A DNA stretch of 64,000 bases from Cheiracanthium punctorium (Eukaryota > Arthropoda > Arachnida > Araneae > Cheiracanthiidae), in the NCBI GenBank assembly GCA_038373885.1, contig JAWZYV010012248.1, forward strand, positions 290,311 through 354,310, read 5' to 3'. Below, piece after piece: positions 11,501 to 21,689 of this stretch (its first letter is position 1; each line of letters opens with the position of its first letter). Both the position numbers and the translations under genes were made by a program. The notes under the pieces are model-generated. The model was not told where the DNA came from. It searched no databases and saw only the letters and a program-made list of their open reading frames with translations.

Positions 11501-12114
11501 ATATTGTCTGATGCCCAAAATGTCTTTATTTTTACTCTCTTGTATGAAGTAAATAATGCACAGGCGTCTCGCGTTTATCGCGGTTTAGCATATTGTATTC
11601 ATATCAATGGCGAATCTAGAATTTTTTTAAAAATTAATTTATTTTTTATGGAATGGGGGGGGGGGGAAGCGCAAAACTTGGATAGCAGCAGAATTGCAAG
11701 AAATATGCCGTTCTCAGATAAGAAAGCTATTTTATCTAGTGTAAATACATCTCTCTCGGAGGGGACTCGCACCCTTCCCTTGGATGGGTTCTGCTTCATA
11801 TTTACATCCGGGTGCGAAGTATCAAAATGCAATTGCATGCAATGGAATATCCTTGCAAATTACTTTTAACACGAACTAGGGATGGTTGAGAGACGTACTT
11901 GAGAACAGGGCCGGACTGGGGCATCGGGTGGTCGGGTGAGGTAAACTAAGCAGCGATAAGAGTGATCATGTTAAACATGGGTTCAAAAGTGGGTATGAGG
12001 GCAATCGGTGCTTTCGGTACATTTTCATATTTTCAAAAGCACTAAAACACACACACAATTATAGAACAATAAAACAACTCTTTTATGCCTTTGGCGGCTA
12101 TGCCACTCCCTTAC

Positions 12115-12600
12115 ATGTCCCCAAATTGGCGTGTGTGTGCACCAACTGAAGGACGACCCGTGGCCGGGAGTCAGAACCCGCAATCGCAATTTTAAGTGCC
12201 GAATTCCCGCTGCACTTTTCAGTTTCTCCGTCGAATGTAAATATCCATCCCGTGCATGCGCACTTGCAGAAGAGATCGCTATAAAACATCTTGACAGCAG
12301 TCGAGAGCGGCAGTTCAGCAGTCAGCGGCCGAGGATAGTGGTATTCACCAGCCAGCCATGCTCGTCCTTGTGAGTCGCCATTATGAGATGCCGGGTGCTT
12401 CTTCTTGTCATCCTTTTCCAGATATTGCGACTTCAGTGGGAGTTTCTCAGACCATGAGTCCGGAAGATGCGGCACTGTCCAGAAGTAAAAAATTCGTCCG
12501 GCTGCGTAAGAATCCTGTGAATCTAAAATTGTTAGTATCAATTGTTACGTTCAATTCTTGTTCTATGTGTTCTACGTTAAAAACTTAAACACAATAAAAT
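12115..12600 (+). promoter_or_regulatory. TATA promoter with short first exon, or solo LTR
   Basis: A GC-richer island in AT-rich DNA. GCTATAAAACA at about 12279-12289 is a good TATA box. About 30 nt downstream is an initiator-like GCAGTTCAGCAGTCAGC. ATG CTC GTC CTT at 12358-12369 is followed directly by a perfect GTGAGT donor, a layout seen in arthropod secreted and cuticle genes whose signal peptide is split. An AATAAA signal lies about 310 nt downstream at 12592, so TATA, initiator and poly-A signal together also fit a solo LTR. No second exon was recognised, so both readings stay open. Confidence 0.35.
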
Positions 12601-12660
12601 TTAGTTACGTTTGCAAAAAATCTTGTCATCCTTTCGGAGACAAGAAGAAAATACATTTAA

Positions 12661-12684
12661 TTTTTTTTTTTTTTTTTTTTTTTT
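12661..12684. repeat. Poly-T tract
   Basis: A run of about 24 T just after the promoter/LTR-like island. Frames reading through it are artefacts. Confidence 0.7.
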
Positions 12685-13373
12685 ACACACCCATCATCCG
12701 GCACTCTTCATGCCTAATACATTATTTATTCATCGTACAAATAAATCGTATTATTCATGCACAATTAAAAAAAAATTTCCCTTCTACGACAAAATTTGCC
12801 GAGTTATAAAGCAGTAAACATTTTGACGTAAGTAACTTTTCCACGTTTTAAAATGTAAACCGTTAGGGGACCGTATAAATATTGAAATTTTAAATTATAG
12901 GTTATAGGCTATATTTTCATTTTCTGTCATAGTGCTGAGAAAGAAGCAAAACTTACTAATTTTTAAGTAAAGGGTTTTAGTCAATCTGTATAAAACTCTC
13001 CGAGATTAGACTTACTAAGTTGTATAAATGTGTAGCATGCATATGTGTAACACAGAGTATGCTACTCAAAGTACAGGAAGAGTTTTCTATACGGGTGAAA
13101 ATTAGCATTACAGCCGAAAGAAGTTATAATTTGAGCAAATATTAAGCTAACAGGATTTGTAATATTATTTTAAGTTTCTAAAATGCATACATATTCGTAC
13201 TTTAAAATATTTCATTTTATAATCCAATGTTTAAAGGAGTGTTTTATTCTTTGTTTTTGTATTTTAAGTTATTTAACACCAGTTCATTTAAAAAATTCTA
13301 TTTTCAGTATAAGCTATATTTTTATGTTAATTGTATTGCAATCTACAATAGGTTAAAACAATACAATAGGTTA
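12685..13373. other. AT-rich non-coding stretch
   Basis: No supportable gene or repeat was recognised. Confidence 0.45.
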
Positions 13374-13423
13374 AGCAATTTCATAAACTATTTTACAATC
13401 GTAAAATAGTTTATGAAATTGCT
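13374..13423. repeat. Perfect 23-bp hairpin with 4-nt loop
   Basis: The left arm (13374-13396, starting AGCAATTTCATAAAC) is the exact reverse complement of the right arm (13401-13423, ending TTTATGAAATTGCT), with loop AATC. A perfect palindrome this long is unlikely by chance even in AT-rich DNA and implies recent origin or selection. No poly-T run follows that would mark a pol III terminator. Confidence 0.85.
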
Positions 13424-14740
13424 AATAAATATTACAAGGCTCAAAACCATGTACCTTAATTTTTCTCATTCATTTTGTGTACAGCCCCTATTTCGCATCT
13501 CGAAAAGTGCTCTAACTTTAAGCAGTTGTAACTCGGTGAATTTTGGTCGTAGAAGGACGATTTTTTTCTTTTTTCTTTTTTTTTTGGGGGGGGGGTGAAA
13601 TTAAAGAAGGAAAAAATTTCTAATTATAACTGACAGGACCGGGGGACCGCATAAAAATTTTAATTTCGTAATTTTTATGGGAATTGATTTATTGACTTCG
13701 ATTGTTTTTATATTATAGATTATACAATTTAAAGCATTTTTTGGAATTGGAACTATGTGTCTCAGAATAAACGCTTAAGAAATAACCATTCGGCACCATT
13801 AGCACTGGGCATCCTCTATGTGTCCATTTCAATTTTATTTTCCTTTTATTCGCATGTTATAATGTATATATATGTCATTGGTGTTGTACTGTGATCTATT
13901 GTGAATAACAGATGGCTTCTTGCTTTTTTTCAGCTCACATTAATGTGTAATTAGTTATACGAGTATGTTGCCTAAAATTACTGGAATCATTGTTCTGACT
14001 ACTTAATTCGTAAGTTTAGCTATTTTACAATACACACGCACACATATATTATATATATATATATATATTATATATATATACCCATACTAGCTGCGTAGCC
14101 CGGTGTTGCCTAGGTGCATTAAGTCTTGGGGCATAACTTAAACCCCAAAAAATTGTTGGGTGCTTCTTTTCCCATCGTTGCAAAGACGCAAATTCGACAG
14201 TTCCCTTTCTGTATCCATCGTTCTTTCCCAGCATAGGTTGAATGCTCCAGATGGAGGGGTAACTTCCTTAATAAATGTATTTTACCTACACTCTACACAA
14301 TATCCGTGGAAAAAAGTTTCAATGATTCACTTAAATACTTCCAAGAAATATTACAGACTAATTTGCAAAATGTATTTTTACTTCCTTGCTTGTACAGAAT
14401 ATAAGGAAGTAATGTGATCGCGAAAAATTTCTGGAGCCAGATTTCGACGAAGAAATCAATTTTGACTACCTCTAAATTTACTTTTAAGAATTCTCTCGAT
14501 GCATCTCAACGTACGTGCTTGTACATATAAATACATGACCACAGATTTTGACCTACCGCGAGTCTATTTTGACCAGTTTTTCCACGCCGTCTGTACGTAC
14601 GTACGTAAGTATATAATTCTCATATCTCAAAAACTATTGGCCGTGAAATGTAGAAATTTATATTTAGGATTGTTGTAACATCTAGTTATGTACTTTCCCT
14701 TTTTATTCCAATCGACTGTATAGTTTATCTACAGGGCACC

Positions 14741-15047
14741 CAGAGGCGGATCAAGAAATTACTCAAGGAGGGGGCAATTTTGTACCTGAAACAGAGGGGC
14801 AGGATGCGTAAAATCCTTTTACAATTGATTAATATAATGAATTATACCAATCGATGTAATTATTTTATTGATAAAATCTATATATGAGCGATGATTAAAA
14901 AGGACAGGGAGTAGTAACCGAAATGCACCCCTTAGAAAAAGGCTACATAATTTTCATTATACTTTCATAATATATTTTAACAGATTTTGGACTTCGCTCA
15001 GGAGGGGGCGATCGCCCCCACCACCCTCCGCTTGGATCCGCGCCTGG
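14741..15047. mobile_element. 307-bp hAT-like MITE
   Basis: Termini CAGAGGCGGATCAAG and CTTGGATCCGCGCCTG are inverted repeats of one another. The element splits the dispersed repeat exactly where the copies at 41.5-41.9 kb read TACAGGACCGCCCAAAAG. Flanks AGGGCACC and GGGCCGCC look like a diverged 8-bp target duplication. The interior is AT-rich and non-coding. Confidence 0.6.
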
Positions 15048-16906
15048 GGCCGCCCAAAGCCAGGCGCGGCGACATGTTTTGAATACATTACCTCTATGGA
15101 CAGAAATTCATTAAAGCATATTTTAGTGGTGTTGGGCTATTCCAAACTACTCAGCTGTGCTTTATGTTTTTAAGGGTTACAAAATGAATTTCTCCACGAA
15201 AATAGTGCCTTTATCATTTATAGTTCTGCTACAGGAACACTCAAAAGATTTCCAACACATTATGATCAATGGCAGTTGTAGGGGCATTCATCCATTTCGA
15301 GCACAATACCATCATACGATATAGTTAGGTAATGGTCCGACCACGGCCACGTGCCTCCCTCAAAAATTACGCCACCAAAATGTCGCCAAGCTCGCGACTT
15401 TTGGTGTGGTATATTTATCTCTCATGTCTCAAAATGGTATATTTATCTCTCATGTCTCTCGACTATTAGTCGTAAAATGTTGAAATTTCATATATAAGAC
15501 TTTTGTAACATCTAGTTCTGCATCTCGATTTTTCGTTCCAATCTACTCGACCACCCAAAAGAATTTCAATACATTAATGTCTATGGACATATTCAATGTA
15601 TTAGATGTGTAGTCAGTCATTGTTCGGTCCATGCCCAAAATCTCGCCATTTCTCATCGCCTTTTTTGCCGAAATATTGCCAAATTTGGCGTCAAAAATAT
15701 TTTGCATTTTGCATAACTGTTAAACTTTTAACCGTAGAATGTTCAAATTTTGTATTTAGAACTACTGTAACATTGAATTATGCATCCCTTTTTTGAGTGC
15801 AATCGACTGGGTAATTTATTTACCGGTCACTCAAATGACTTTAAATACAAGAAGGTGTATGGATACATTCAATTCATTCAAAGTCTGTGGTCAATTACTA
15901 CTTTGGCTATCCCCGAAATCTCGCAAACTATCTCAAGCTTGTCGGCTTTTTGCGAAATATCGTCAAATTAAGTGTCAAATCTTAAACAGTGTTAAGACTG
16001 AAATCTTTCAAATTAAACTCAGCTTGGCGATATCGGAAACATTTGGCTAAGAAATCGCTAAACCTTAGTACTATCACTGCAGTATTTTATCTCTTACGAA
16101 TGCCGTCTTAGCGCATAGGCGAACCAACCGAAAAGGGGCCTCAGCTCGAAAGATCTTCCCCAAATTATAATTTATGGAGAAAAAGAAAGTTAAAATCTTG
16201 TCTGACGTCTAACGCCAAACTTAAGAAAACATCTTTAAGTTTATGAAATAATTTTTGAAAAATTTGGGTTTTTCGAGAGGATTCCTCTTCCTCTTCTTGA
16301 AAGAGGAAGGGATAACACAGCATTGCAAAAATTTGGCTTCTTATCATAAAAACGACATCCACAAGGAAGACCTTATGTTTGATAGCATCCATCTCAAATA
16401 TTACACAATGGAAGAAGTAACAACTCTGCGAGAAATGTACCGATATAAACTATCCGAAAAACAGCAGAAGGAGCAGAAAGGAATAGGGTACGCTGTCCAT
16501 GATTCTGAAGAGGAGTCCAGTAGTTGATTCGAAGAGGACAACTTTCAACATTTCACTTTTGTATTATCAATTACATATTAGTACAAGACTTCTCCTTTCC
16601 CAGTATCGAAATCGTCATGCGGATTTTTTTTTTACCCCGATGGTGACTAATACAAGTGGGGAACGAAGTTTCTTAACGTTAAAATTAATAAAGGACGACA
16701 GAAGGAGCACTATGACAGATGAAAGGTTGAATTGCACTCATGTCTATAAATTAAGGATAATTCAGAATCACACAGAAATTGATCTCTAAAATAAAAATTT
16801 CACCTGTGGAATGATCACACACATCTTGAAGAAGAATATGCAAATTACAGGAAACCACCAGATGGCGTGGATGGTACGTCACAGTGACGAGAGTGTAAGA
16901 GAGGGG

Positions 16907-16913
16907 TATATAA
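16907..16913 (+). promoter_or_regulatory. TATA box of the Tc1 transposase
   Basis: GGGGTATATAAGG lies about 72 nt upstream of the transposase ATG at 16985, at a spacing suited to a short leader. No other start signal was seen. Confidence 0.45.
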
Positions 16914-16984
16914 GGAATGGTGGCAAAGAAGTAAAATTGTTCACAAGCGCTGTGAAAGCCTTTCAGTGCAAAAACCGCATAGTT

Positions 16985-18010
16985 ATGGCACAAAGGAGGC
17001 ATTTGGATGATGTTTTACGTGGCAGAATTATCGGACGACTGGAATGTGGACGTACCCAGCTGGAAGTATCCGAGAAACTTGGAATCGCCCAGAGTGTCAT
17101 CTCCAGGCTTTGGCAACGATTCCAAGATGATGGTAATGTGAGTAGACGTTGCAGCACAGGTCGCCCCCGAGTTACAACGCCGAATGAGGACCGCTATTTG
17201 GCAGTTACTGCCAAAAGAAACAGACGGAGTACAGCATCAGACCTGTCTCGTCAGCTCTCTTCAGCTACCGGTACGACAGTTTCAAGGCAGACCGTGTACA
17301 GACGCTTAGGGCACATTGGTCTATATGCTCGTAGGCCTGTCAGATGTGTTCCACTTCCAGCAACTGTTTGTCGCCTGCGATTAACCTGGAGTAGAGAGCA
17401 TGCATTGTGGACACCGCAACAGTGGTCTTGTGTGATGTTTTTCGACGAGTCCAGGTTTAGTTTGGAGTCTGATTCTCGCCGGACATTCATCTGGAGAGCG
17501 CCAGGTACCCGTTACCACCAAGAGAACACCATTGAAAGACACCGTTACGGTGGTGCAGGATGGCTCGTTTGGGGAGGAATTATTCTTGGTTCCAGAACTG
17601 ACCTGCATGTTCAGAGTGTAACGATGACAGGCCACATCTATCGGGATGTCATTCTGGAACATGTACGTTTGTTTCGGGGCGCCATGGGTGCTGAATTTGT
17701 GTTTATGGATGACAACGCCCGTTCTCACCGTGCAAACATTGTAGACGAATGCCTTCAATCGGAGGATATCACCCGTATGCATTGGCCAGCATACTCACCG
17801 GACTTGAATCCAATAGAGCATGTGTGGGATATGCTTGGCCGACGAATTGCAGCCCGTCAACCCCCTCCCACCTGTCTACCGGAACTTCGGAGTGCATTGC
17901 TTGATGAGTGGTGTAATATTCCCCAAGATCAGATTGATCATTTGATACTCAGCATGCCTAGGCGTTGTCAGGCCTGTATTGCATCGTCCGGGAGACATAC
18001 TCCGTATTAA
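16985..18010 (+). CDS. Tc1/mariner-family transposase, intact
   Basis: A 341-aa cut-and-paste transposase, the usual length for Tc1-like enzymes. The start at 16985 (MAQRRHLDDVLRGRI) is preferred over the upstream in-frame ATG at 16811, because the 58 extra residues are not family-like and would precede the TATA box region. Residues 1-60 form the first paired-type HTH ending in the GRPRVTT hook, and 61-120 the second HTH. The catalytic core runs from about 148, with D154 (FFDESRF), D243 (MDDNARSH) and E278 (PDLNPIEHVW). 34 residues separate D243 and E278, giving DD34E. WGGI near 197-200 is the glycine-rich motif. No stop or frameshift is present, so it could be active. It acts in the nucleus on the 30-bp inverted repeats flanking it. 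Confidence 0.95.
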   Translation: MAQRRHLDDVLRGRIIGRLECGRTQLEVSEKLGIAQSVISRLWQRFQDDGNVSRRCSTGRPRVTTPNEDRYLAVTAKRNRRSTASDLSRQLSSATGTTVSRQTVYRRLGHIGLYARRPVRCVPLPATVCRLRLTWSREHALWTPQQWSCVMFFDESRFSLESDSRRTFIWRAPGTRYHQENTIERHRYGGAGWLVWGGIILGSRTDLHVQSVTMTGHIYRDVILEHVRLFRGAMGAEFVFMDDNARSHRANIVDECLQSEDITRMHWPAYSPDLNPIEHVWDMLGRRIAARQPPPTCLPELRSALLDEWCNIPQDQIDHLILSMPRRCQACIASSGRHTPY

Positions 18011-19159
18011 CCATCCTACTAACCATGTTATACTGTTTTTTGTAAATGGGTTCTTTTTAGAAATTTGGTCAAGGGAGTGAAACTTGCAATTTTTATTAAT
18101 TATGTCAAACATATAGCATCTTTTTTGCTCTTTACTTTTTGTTTAATAAATAGACTTTACAAATAAGTCAAATTTGTTTTGCTTCTTTCTCTTTCTTTGC
18201 CTGAACTTCATTATCCTTAATTTATGGACATGAGTGTATTTAAGTATTATGAGTATTGAGAGCGAAATATTATAGGGATTAATTTTAGTGAAAATATTAA
18301 AACTTTTGCAGAAAAGAAATGTCTTGTTCCTGTACCTCATTCTTATGTATTACAACAGAAGTAAAGCGCTTTATTATGGAACGAATTCTTTTATTTAGTC
18401 TTTCGTCTATACCATAAAACATACACATGTTGGGTGAAGCAATTAGTTATACGACATAACTAATTATTGCAATACCGGTATTTCGGGCTATTTTTTTAAT
18501 TTCGTAAGACTTCTACTCGATAAGGTAAAATACTATCCTGGTAATTTTTATCCTAATGTTTAAAATTATTTTACTACTTTTATTAACAGACTTTGATTGT
18601 AACATTGTCCACTTATTTCATAGTTGTGCATAAAGAATTATTTATCTATTTATAGTTTATTCATTTTTTTCATAAAATTACGAAATATGGCAAGAAAACC
18701 CCTATGCTTTTGTATCGCTTTTAAAGCATACCTAATGCCGGTGTTACGGTACGTGTTTCAAAAATACCAAATATCCGGTAAGGTACTTTTGGTTACGTAT
18801 TGCAATAACTAGACATAACCAAAGCTTTTTGACTGAAATATTTCTGGTGAAAGTCATGTTCTCCGTCCTTTCCCCCCAGGAGCAGCAGGGGCCTCACTGC
18901 TCCGGGGCCTCAACACTTCTTAAAACGGGTTTGTCTCTTTCAAACAATATAAGTTTAGATGAAGTGCGCCGAAAATACTTTTGATTTAATAGATGCGCAA
19001 GGAAGTCATGTGTTATCCACTTCAGGTTTTTTAAATATCAGGATAATAATTAAAAATACCCATTTGGAAGTTAATTCTAAAATTTCTGTTTTCTTGGAGT
19101 ACCGACTTGTAATAAGCGATAGCTTATATACTTGAGGTACTGACTAAAACCACATTTGC

Positions 19160-19300
19160 CTGTTTTAAAGCGAGATCGGTCTCGCTGTCTCGCGAGCGAG
19201 CTGACACGAGGTCTTGTCTCACATACCGAGGTATCGTCTCGCGAAATTGTATGACCGCGAGAAGTTTCGTCACGTTTAGCAGTTTCGCGTCCATCCCTAT
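19160..19300. repeat. hAT-like MITE relic (GTCTCG-rich), copy 3
   Basis: GCGAGATCGGTCTCGCTGTC and repeated GTCTCGCG words end in TTTCGCGTCCATCCCTA, the complement of the TAGGGATGGACGCGA terminus at 11359. It is followed directly by a copy of the GCATCACGTAA-type dispersed repeat, the same neighbour relation as at 11.3 kb. Confidence 0.5.
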
Positions 19301-19560
19301 ACTAACGACTAAAGCGAATGAAATGAAATTCGACGACACGATAGGTGATCACTCAACTTAAACTATAGGCATCGAATTTTTGAAAAATTTTTATTTGGAT
19401 TTTGCGAAAATTCTTTACCGAAATCGTTTTTCGAAAATCGTCGTTACGCAATTTTTGTTTGTGTATTACGTAATAACGACTGAAGCAAATGAATCAAATT
19501 TTGTGACAAGATAGGTGGTCACTGAACTTAAGCAATAGTCGTTTAAGTTGACAATTTCAC
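19300..19560 (+). repeat. Dispersed repeat with CACGTAA motif, copy 2
   Basis: Shares ACTAACGACTAAAGCGAATG, AAATGAAATTCG, GGTGATCACTCAACTTAAAC and ATCGAATTTTTG with 10900-11358 and 25440-25770. Two half-copies lie in tandem here (second at about 19460). Non-coding. Confidence 0.5.
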
Positions 19561-20439
19561 TCAACATTTAGTTACCCTGTAAATTGCAATCTTTTAACAA
19601 TATATAGAAGTTATAAATTTGCTTGTTTTAACAATATACAGAAGTTAAACTTTCGCCAATGCTACTTCTATTCTTTTTACTCCTATAATGCTAACGAAAA
19701 TTCAAACTTTTTGCAAATCTGCATTACATACTTACCCGTCAGCGATGGATACTTCAGCTAGATGTAAATAAGTGTGTAAATAAAACTATTAGCAAAGTTT
19801 ATTGTGATAAGAAAGAAAAAGTACATAACGGAAATTAAAATACGCGGATTTAAATGTCGTGAATCAACAAGATTTGCAATCAGCTTTCTGTGGACCTTTG
19901 TCTGGTTTGCTTTTCGCATAGAAATAGTAAATTAGCAATTAAAAACTTGATCATATTAAACATGTAGAAATTCCCTGGAAAAAAAAAAACGAATCTTGAA
20001 AGAACGCCTCGAAAGGTATAAACTGTCCAGGCCTAAATTCAGTTAGTTGGTCTTCAGATGTTAGACGAACTGAGTGAGAAGTCACATATACCACGCTGTG
20101 TTAAAGCCCTAAGACCAATGCCGTACCCAGAAGGGAGGTCTGAGGAACAAGAGCATCTCCTTGAAATTTTGATTTTTGTTAACAAAATGATAATGATGAA
20201 GTCCTTTTGTTAACAATTCAGTCTTTTCTACCGTTTGGGCCCCATTCGAAATTCTTTCTGTGGTTAAGGCCCGGCATAGGAACATTGTGTTAATCGCTAA
20301 ATTTGTGAAGCCGTTAATGAAGGCGTGAAGCAGTGACGAATCTGGAACTTTATTTTTTGGAAATGTATTGTTTGTAGAGTAGTCTTACTGATGAACAACT
20401 CAGATATTTGTAACCCTGGTGATATGAAATACTTCTCAT
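19561..20439. other. AT-rich non-coding stretch
   Basis: A short direct duplication around TTAACAATATA(T/C)AGAAGTTA at 19596-19645 is the only structure seen. No gene. Confidence 0.4.
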
Positions 20440-20611
20440 CAGTGGCGTATCCAGAAAATTTTCATGGGGGCGTTACGACTACTGCAACTCACATACTATC
20501 TGTATATGTGTATGTGATAAGGAAGCGAAGAATATACATTTTGTATGGGAAAAAAATTCCTCATGGGAGGATTGTGACCCCCCCTATCCCCCCCCCTTGG
20601 CTACGCCACTG
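20440..20611 (+). mobile_element. 172-bp MITE with CAGTGGCGTA(T/G)CCA ends
   Basis: Begins CAGTGGCGTATCCAG and ends CTTGGCTACGCCACTG, inverted repeats of the well-known hAT type. Internal GGGG/CCCC tracts flank an AT-rich core. A diverged, internally shortened copy lies in the opposite orientation at 48963-49080. An 8-bp target duplication is not evident. Confidence 0.75.
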
Positions 20612-21689
20612 TTTCGCAATGTTAAATGCGTCAATCTGTAAGGGTTTCTCTCTATTCTAAAAAAAAGTCGCCACCGCTGTCAAGACTGTCGCCACAAGAC
20701 ATCACCAAACTGTCGCCACCGCTGTCAAGAGCTTGTTGGGCTATCTTCTCCTAAACCGTGGGAATTTATATTTCGAGTAACATGTCTACGGATTCGGAAA
20801 ATTCCGAGGAACCTGATAAGCTGACTTAAATTTCGAAAATCGAATTATTTTAGATTTTCCTATTTTAGATTATAGTTGCTTCTTGACATTCTTATTAGAA
20901 TGCCCCAGCTGCGGCCTAACGTATACGCTTGTACACAAACGCTTGCTCGCTCAGGAGCATTCAAAGACCGATGGGTGCAGATGGGAGAGAACAGGTAAAA
21001 GTCAATAAAACACTAAAATATATACTAATTCGAATCGCTGCCTGTCGAACCTAAATCCATGAGTTTTTTCACTTACATGATATGGGTTTTCACGGCAGTA
21101 ACCAATATAAATTGTCATTCTACAGAAAGTTTAAGAGTATAAGCATACAAACGAAGTGATTTGTCTTACTATTAGAAAGAGGACAATGTATTATCTCCCA
21201 CGATCGTTTCTTTACCTATGTAGGGGAAGGGGGGGGGGCAAGATGGGGTAGTGGGATAGACGGGGTACCAGGTCTCATCGGTCCTACGAAAGAGCAATCA
21301 CAGCCGCTCTGGCTCGTAATGACGCGCCATTGCATTGTTTATCAGTCAGCGCTGTGACCGGCTTGTGAGTCCTTGCGCTCTTGCCCTACCGCCAAAAACT
21401 CGGTTTTTGTCAAGTTCGTTGTGATTTCCGTATCGCATGTGTTCTCTACCTCAATATTAGTTTTCTAGAACTGACGGAAAGATATTCTTGTTCACCAATG
21501 ATTATACCAGCAGGTAAGAACATGTTTGTTTCCATATTTCGATTTAGGTTTTTAAGGCATGTTATTTTATTGAAATAAGCGTGGCAAAATGGGGTATTGG
21601 GTACCCCTTTCTTGCCCCTCGAAGAAAATTATGATTTCTCTAAAACACTTTACGATTCTTTAAACTTAATTGAGTTTTATCTTGTTTTA

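Larger units (their letters stand above)
16735..18236 (+). mobile_element. Complete Tc1-like DNA transposon (1,502 bp)
   Basis: Terminal inverted repeats of about 30 bp: the left end begins CACTCATGTCTATAAATTAA and the right end, read inward, begins CACTCATGTCCATAAATTAA, continuing GGATAAT in both. A target 'TA' follows the right end; the left flank reads TG, probably a mutated TA. The element contains one full transposase frame and a TATA box and sits inside a hAT pseudogene. The intact frame and nearly identical ends indicate a young copy. Confidence 0.9.
16499..18355 (+). pseudogene. hAT (ZMYM/TTF-type) transposase C-terminus, split by Tc1
   Basis: The stretch before the Tc1 insertion encodes NTSGERSFLTLKLIKDDRRS-TMTDERLN, the conserved start of the hAT dimerisation domain (usual form ASxERSFSxLKxIKxxLRSTMxxERL). 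Immediately after the Tc1 element, at 18237, the frame resumes with YLSIMSIESEIL. After a stop and a frameshift it continues as INFSENIKTFAEKK, the LSIExEIxxxIDFxxxIxxFAxKK end of the same domain. The Tc1 insertion therefore disrupts one exon between RLN and LSIE. Upstream (16255-16520) a degraded frame probably belongs to the same protein. It is non-functional. Confidence 0.8.
16096..18931 (+). mobile_element. hAT transposon relic containing a Tc1 insertion
   Basis: Boundaries come from comparison with the uninterrupted repeat near 43040. The flanks TATCTCTT (16088-16095) and TGTCTCTT (18932-18939) differ by one base and fit the 8-bp duplication of the hAT superfamily. Inside are the C-terminal part of a hAT transposase, split by a Tc1 element (16735-18236), and GGGGCCTCA-rich ends. 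Clear terminal inverted repeats were not recognised. Confidence 0.6.
14375..19040 (+). repeat. About 1.5-2 kb dispersed repeat, copy 1, interrupted by nested insertions
   Basis: It matches the copy at 41176-43145 in order. First comes a terminal hairpin (TTACTTCCTT ... AAGGAAGTAA). Then come GATGCATCTCAACGTACG, GTACGTACGTA, ATCTCAAAAACTATTG, AACATCTAGTT with CAATCGACTG..AGTTTATCTACAGG, then TTTGGCGTCAAAAATATTT, and the end TTTAATAGATGCGCAAGGAAGTCATGTGTT. Comparison with the second copy shows two insertions here: a 307-bp MITE at 14741-15047 and a hAT relic at 16096-18931. No protein is encoded by the repeat itself. Confidence 0.75.

Noticed and set aside
11399..11869. 156-residue frame
   Set aside because: It spans a GTCTCG-rich MITE relic and a G-run; there is no domain and the frame on the opposite strand is equally open.
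12098..12541. 147-residue minus-strand protein
   Set aside because: It is antisense to the TATA/initiator island, with no motif. A by-product of its higher GC content.
16811..16984. N-terminal extension of the Tc1 transposase from the upstream ATG
   Set aside because: The 58 extra residues have no family similarity and include the TATA box region; the start at 16985 gives the standard length.
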